Shown here: one piece after another, positions 63,496 through 64,000 of the stretch
Position numbering within the stretch: position 1 is the first letter of the stretch
Layout: each line of letters opens with the position of its first letter
Assembly: GCA_032334235.1 (NCBI GenBank)
Contig: JAVSGI010000005.1
Location: 1,860,001-1,924,000 of the forward strand
Reading direction: 5' to 3'
From: Paracoccaceae bacterium Fryx2
GTDB taxonomy: Bacteria; Pseudomonadota; Alphaproteobacteria; Rhodobacterales; Rhodobacteraceae
Length of the DNA stretch: 64,000 bases
Translations under genes and position numbers: made by a program
Notes under the pieces: model-generated
What the model saw: the letters and a program-made list of their open reading frames with translations, nothing else
Databases searched by the model: none
Told to the model about the DNA's origin: nothing

Positions 63496-64000
63496 ATGCG
63501 CCACCTTACGTTTCTGGCGCTGTGCCTTTCGGGCACGGTTGCGCTGACCGCCTGTGGCCGATCCTCGGATGCCGAGGTTGACCGTGCGTTGAAGTCGGTG
63601 AACGTGATCGACGAAAGCAATCTCAACGACATCATGCTGACAGTGGGCGACCCCAACGAGGCGGTGAAGTATTTCTCGGGTGCATCGGCGCAGCAACCCG
63701 ACCGGGTCGATCTGAAGCGCGGGCTGGCCAAGTCGCTGATCCGCGCCGGGCGCGCCGCCGAGGCTGTGGGCGTGTGGGAGGCCATCGCCAATTCGCCCGA
63801 AGGCACCGCCGACGACCGGGTTGACCTGGCCGATGCGCTGATCCGCACCAACGAATGGAAACGTGCCGAGACCGAGTTGAACAAGGTTCCGCCAACGCAT
63901 GAAACCTTCCAGCGCTACCGGCTCGAGGCGATGGTGGCTGACAGCAACAAGAACTGGAAGAAGGCCGACAGTTTCTATGAAACCGCCGTCGGGTTGACCA
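63496..64000 (+). CDS. TPR lipoprotein of the tad operon, truncated by the window
   Basis: The first 168 residues are present. A lipoprotein signal (MRHLTFLALCLSGTVALTAC) is followed by TPR-like repeats: ADRVDLADALIRTNEW-type helices such as DRVDLKRGLAKSLIRAGRAA, then EWKRAETELNKVPPTHETF and NKNWKKADSFYETAVGL, where the window ends. It resembles the second tetratricopeptide protein found after tadD in rhodobacterial tad operons. AAAAAAGGACGCGAA precedes the ATG at 63496. Confidence 0.85.
   Translation, partial: MRHLTFLALCLSGTVALTACGRSSDAEVDRALKSVNVIDESNLNDIMLTVGDPNEAVKYFSGASAQQPDRVDLKRGLAKSLIRAGRAAEAVGVWEAIANSPEGTADDRVDLADALIRTNEWKRAETELNKVPPTHETFQRYRLEAMVADSNKNWKKADSFYETAVGLT

Overview
The window is a GC-rich chromosomal segment of an alphaproteobacterium, almost certainly of the Rhodobacteraceae. 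The evidence is the core gene order (aroA-cmk-rpsA-ihfB-lapA-trpF-trpB and miaB..phoH-ybeY-corC-lnt-metK-trmB), a GcrA regulator, a metK leader matching the SAM/SAH riboswitch known from Rhodobacterales, and a Caulobacter-type tad/cpa pilus operon. No tRNA, rRNA, CRISPR array, phage or transposase was recognised.

Layout. 1-9.4 kb: end of a secreted calcium-binding protein, a small exported protein, a 2OG-Fe oxygenase, a copper chaperone, rpmB, meaB, a DUF3108 protein, hrpB, a NIDO-Hint protein and a methyltransferase. 9.5-13.2 kb: a YbjJ-like MFS transporter and argD-argF. 13.6-15.5 kb: gcrA (frameshifted), a degenerate GC-rich repeat and an AerR/PpaA-like B12-binding regulator. 15.4-24.2 kb: an AsmA-like protein, rimO, an M48 lipoprotein, map, and a tightly overlapping trio (CinA-like, GNAT, OmpA-like). 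24.1-32.3 kb: a LysR regulator, a universal stress protein under an FNR-like site, a second YbjJ-like MFS gene, rplY, an FkbM methyltransferase, pth, DUF2332, DUF2237 and a decayed LuxR-type remnant. 32.3-39.5 kb: the trp/ihf/rps/aro cluster with a GNAT gene between trpF and trpB. 39.5-48.5 kb: trmB, metK with its riboswitch, lnt, corC, ybeY, phoH, two cell-envelope genes sharing a new-looking Cys-Trp motif, and miaB. 48.6-53.7 kb: a glycosyltransferase-like gene, a four-module envelope protein, the scoAB ketoacid CoA-transferase genes with a small gene between them, and a lytic transglycosylase. 54.0-64.0 kb: the tad pilus operon (two Flp pilins, cpaB, cpaC, an OmpA lipoprotein, cpaE, cpaF, tadB, tadC, two TPR lipoproteins), running off the right edge.

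How the genes work together. Most of the window is housekeeping: translation and RNA modification (rpmB, rplY, rpsA, pth, miaB, rimO, trmB, ybeY), amino-acid synthesis (argD, argF, trpF, trpB, aroA), SAM synthesis and envelope maintenance (lnt, asmA-like, corC). The tad operon is the largest single system: Flp pilins are assembled by the CpaF/TadB/TadC motor and exported through the CpaC secretin, with CpaE directing localisation.

Striking points: three reading-frame lesions in genes that should be intact (gcrA, cpaE, tadB), an apparent CTG start for tadD, a seven-copy dispersed intergenic repeat, several short coding and non-coding tandem repeats, and the novel-looking paired envelope motif beside phoH.
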